Assembly: GCA_037893245.1 (NCBI GenBank)
Contig: JBAIAA010000741.1
Coordinates: 827,501-891,500 of the forward strand
Origin: Crossaster papposus
Taxonomy: Eukaryota; Echinodermata; Asteroidea; Velatida; Solasteridae
Direction of reading: 5' to 3'
Length of the DNA: 64,000 nucleotides
The notes under the pieces: generated by a model
What the model saw: only the letters and a program-made list of their open reading frames with translations
Databases searched by the model: none
Told to the model about the DNA's origin: nothing
Program-made: the position numbers and the translations under genes
Part shown: in pieces, positions 63,941 to 64,000 of the stretch
How the letters are laid out: every line of letters starts with the position of its first letter
Position numbering within the stretch: position 1 is the stretch's first letter

Positions 63941-64000
63941 GGGGCGCGGGGAAGTGCAAGCAAGGTTTGAATGCTCAGACATTGTTTGATCATAGACATG

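Overview
The window looks like gene-poor, transposon-rich nuclear DNA of an invertebrate deuterostome. An echinoderm such as a sea star is my best guess. This rests on one intron-containing nuclear lamin gene, a giant intact Helitron-type transposase gene, and many short inverted-repeat element families and tRNA-derived SINEs of the kind seen in echinoderm and related genomes. The species is inferred, not shown. Only two confident protein-coding genes are present.

Layout. (1) 774-11063 (+) is one uninterrupted reading frame of 3,429 codons. It encodes a Helitron/Helentron-type protein with, in order, an amplified N-terminal repeat, a PHD finger, a herpes-tegument-like cysteine protease domain, an OTU protease, a 17-unit lysine-rich 18-residue repeat, a DUF6570-like region, a HUH Rep nuclease, a PIF1 helicase and a C-terminal endonuclease/exonuclease/phosphatase domain. 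(2) 11.3-25.65 kb is repeat DNA: an AACCCTAA-ended composite element, a hAT-like element with an exact 8-bp target duplication, minisatellite arrays with 178-bp and 520-bp higher-order periods, and a 4,280-bp tandem duplication that is almost identical between copies. (3) 25.8-29.8 kb holds an inverted-repeat element with arms of about 310 bp, a 73-75-bp minisatellite, a repeat array rich in the palindrome TGACGTCA, and three tandem stem-loops. (4) 30-44 kb is largely unannotatable AT-rich DNA sprinkled with MITE-like elements. (5) 44.7-57.2 kb (+) is a complete ten-exon B-type lamin gene. Exon phases join to a 576-residue protein with head, coiled-coil rod, nuclear localisation signal, lamin tail Ig-fold and a C-terminal CAVM prenylation box. 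Its introns hold many of the same element families. (6) 57.3-64 kb holds more MITEs, a tRNA-derived SINE, and two fold-back elements sharing TAGTCTT termini, each flanked by an exact 9-bp direct repeat. One of them has a second element nested in its right arm.

The two genes are unrelated: one belongs to a self-mobilising element, the other is a housekeeping structural gene. The most unusual content is the domain load of the Helitron protein (two different cysteine protease domains plus two expanding coding repeats), the recent 4.28-kb duplication, and the family of 9-bp-duplicating fold-backs at the right edge.
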